Of a DNA stretch of 6,936 nucleotides, positions 6,418 to 6,936 are shown piece by piece. The position numbers and the translations under genes are program-made. The stretch comes from Paludibacteraceae bacterium. GTDB lineage: Bacteria > Bacteroidota > Bacteroidia > Bacteroidales > Paludibacteraceae. The stretch lies in assembly GCA_947471245.1 (NCBI GenBank), contig CANIXM010000100.1, positions 1-6,936 on the forward strand. The letters are read 5' to 3'. The notes under the pieces were generated by a model, which searched no databases, was not told where the DNA came from, and was given only the letters and a program-made list of their open reading frames with translations. Each line of letters begins with the position of its first letter. Within the stretch, counting starts at the first letter, position 1.

Positions 6418-6936
6418 TTATGAAAGGAATGTTTTAAATGCAGCTTCTAATATTGTCAATGCATGCTCCAATTCTGCACTAGAAATAGTCAAAGGTGGTG
6501 CTAAACAAAGTACATTGCCTTGCGACACTTTGAAACTTAAGCCATTTTTGATGCAGTAGTACATTATTTTTTCGGCTTCTTCGCAGGCTCTGTTTTTGGT
6601 TGAGCGGTCGGTAACTAAATCTAAGCCCCACAGGAGTCCAGAGCCTCTGATGTCGCCAATTTTTTCGTATCGCTGTTGCATTTCTTTGAGTCGGGTGTGG
6701 AGGTAGTTTCCTGTCTCCACTGATTTTTGAATCAGTTTTTTGTCTTCAATGTATTTCAATACGGCTATGCCGGCGGCGCTTCCTAGAGGCGACTTCTCGT
6801 GGGTGAAATGCCCCACTGAGTTTTCGGCTACGCAGTTAAACCGTTCTGATGTGATTACGGCAGCCATAGGAAATACTCCACCACCAAGCGCCTTGCCTAT
6901 TGTCACAATGTCGGGCACTATATCAAAGTGTTGAAA
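6418..6936 (-). CDS. Class III PLP-dependent aminotransferase-family protein, C-terminal part (5' end beyond window)
   Basis: The frame is open from the right edge to a TAA at 6420-6418, showing the last 172 residues, about 40% of a normal class III enzyme of 420-450 residues. The real start is outside the window. The visible part begins FQHFDIVPDIVTIGKALGGG, the class III cofactor site; the lysine of GKALGGG (codon 6892-6894) is the expected Schiff-base residue. It is followed by GHFTHEKSPLGSAAGIAVL, which replaces the FGGNPL-like segment of GABA or ornithine aminotransferases, and by IGDIRGSGLLWGLDLV, a family-typical C-terminal-domain motif. It lies 24 nt upstream of the transporter gene and so is in the phnW operon. 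Class III proteins next to phnW include PbfA, the (R)-1-hydroxy-2-aminoethylphosphonate ammonia-lyase. That is a candidate role, but an AEP, beta-alanine or GABA aminotransferase is also possible. The family is secure; the reaction is not. Confidence 0.9.
   Translation of the reverse strand, partial: FQHFDIVPDIVTIGKALGGGVFPMAAVITSERFNCVAENSVGHFTHEKSPLGSAAGIAVLKYIEDKKLIQKSVETGNYLHTRLKEMQQRYEKIGDIRGSGLLWGLDLVTDRSTKNRACEEAEKIMYYCIKNGLSFKVSQGNVLCLAPPLTISSAELEHALTILEAAFKTFLS

Noticed and set aside
6391..6420. Class III enzyme and transporter genes being one fused or broken gene, since both share the same reading phase
   Set aside because: A TAA ends the first, eight non-conserved codons follow, and the transporter has its own ATG and a normal-length N-terminus; they are separate genes in one operon.
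6916..6918. GTG as a possible start of the class III enzyme gene
   Set aside because: The frame continues upstream to the window edge with family-typical residues just before it, and a start here would remove the substrate-binding N-terminal part; this is an internal valine codon.

Overview
The window looks like Bacteroidota DNA (low GC, Cytophagales/Sphingobacteriia/Flavobacteriia type). The grounds are a SusC/RagA-family TonB-dependent outer-membrane protein, a 12-helix transporter of the DUF5690 type, TAA stops, and start codons with A-rich leaders and no convincing Shine-Dalgarno sequence. The genus cannot be read from the sequence. All five genes lie on the minus strand, so transcription runs from high to low coordinates.

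Layout in transcription order: (1) the C-terminal part of a class III PLP-dependent enzyme, cut by the right edge (6418-6936); (2) a 12-TM MFS/DUF5690-type transporter (5098-6393), 24 nt downstream; (3) phnW, 2-aminoethylphosphonate:pyruvate transaminase (3977-5098), whose ATG overlaps the transporter stop in TAATG; (4) after 150 bp, a small unrecognised exported protein (3266-3826); (5) after 166 bp, a SusC/RagA-like TonB-linked porin (1-3099), cut by the left edge before its stop. No gene-free stretch exceeds 170 bp. No tRNA, rRNA, CRISPR array or mobile element was seen.

The firmest functional anchor is phnW. It suggests that genes 1-3 form an operon handling the natural phosphonate 2-aminoethylphosphonate (AEP). 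PhnW converts AEP plus pyruvate to phosphonoacetaldehyde plus alanine. The transporter keeps an arginine-lysine motif and a second arginine placed like the phosphate-binding arginines of GlpT, so it may carry AEP or a related compound across the inner membrane. The class III enzyme could be a PbfA-like lyase feeding hydroxylated AEP into the same pathway, or an ordinary aminotransferase. The exported protein and the SusC porin follow on the same strand and may bring phosphonate-containing material across the outer membrane, but this link rests on adjacency only. The C-P bond-cleaving enzyme and the SusD partner are not in the window and would be expected beyond its edges.
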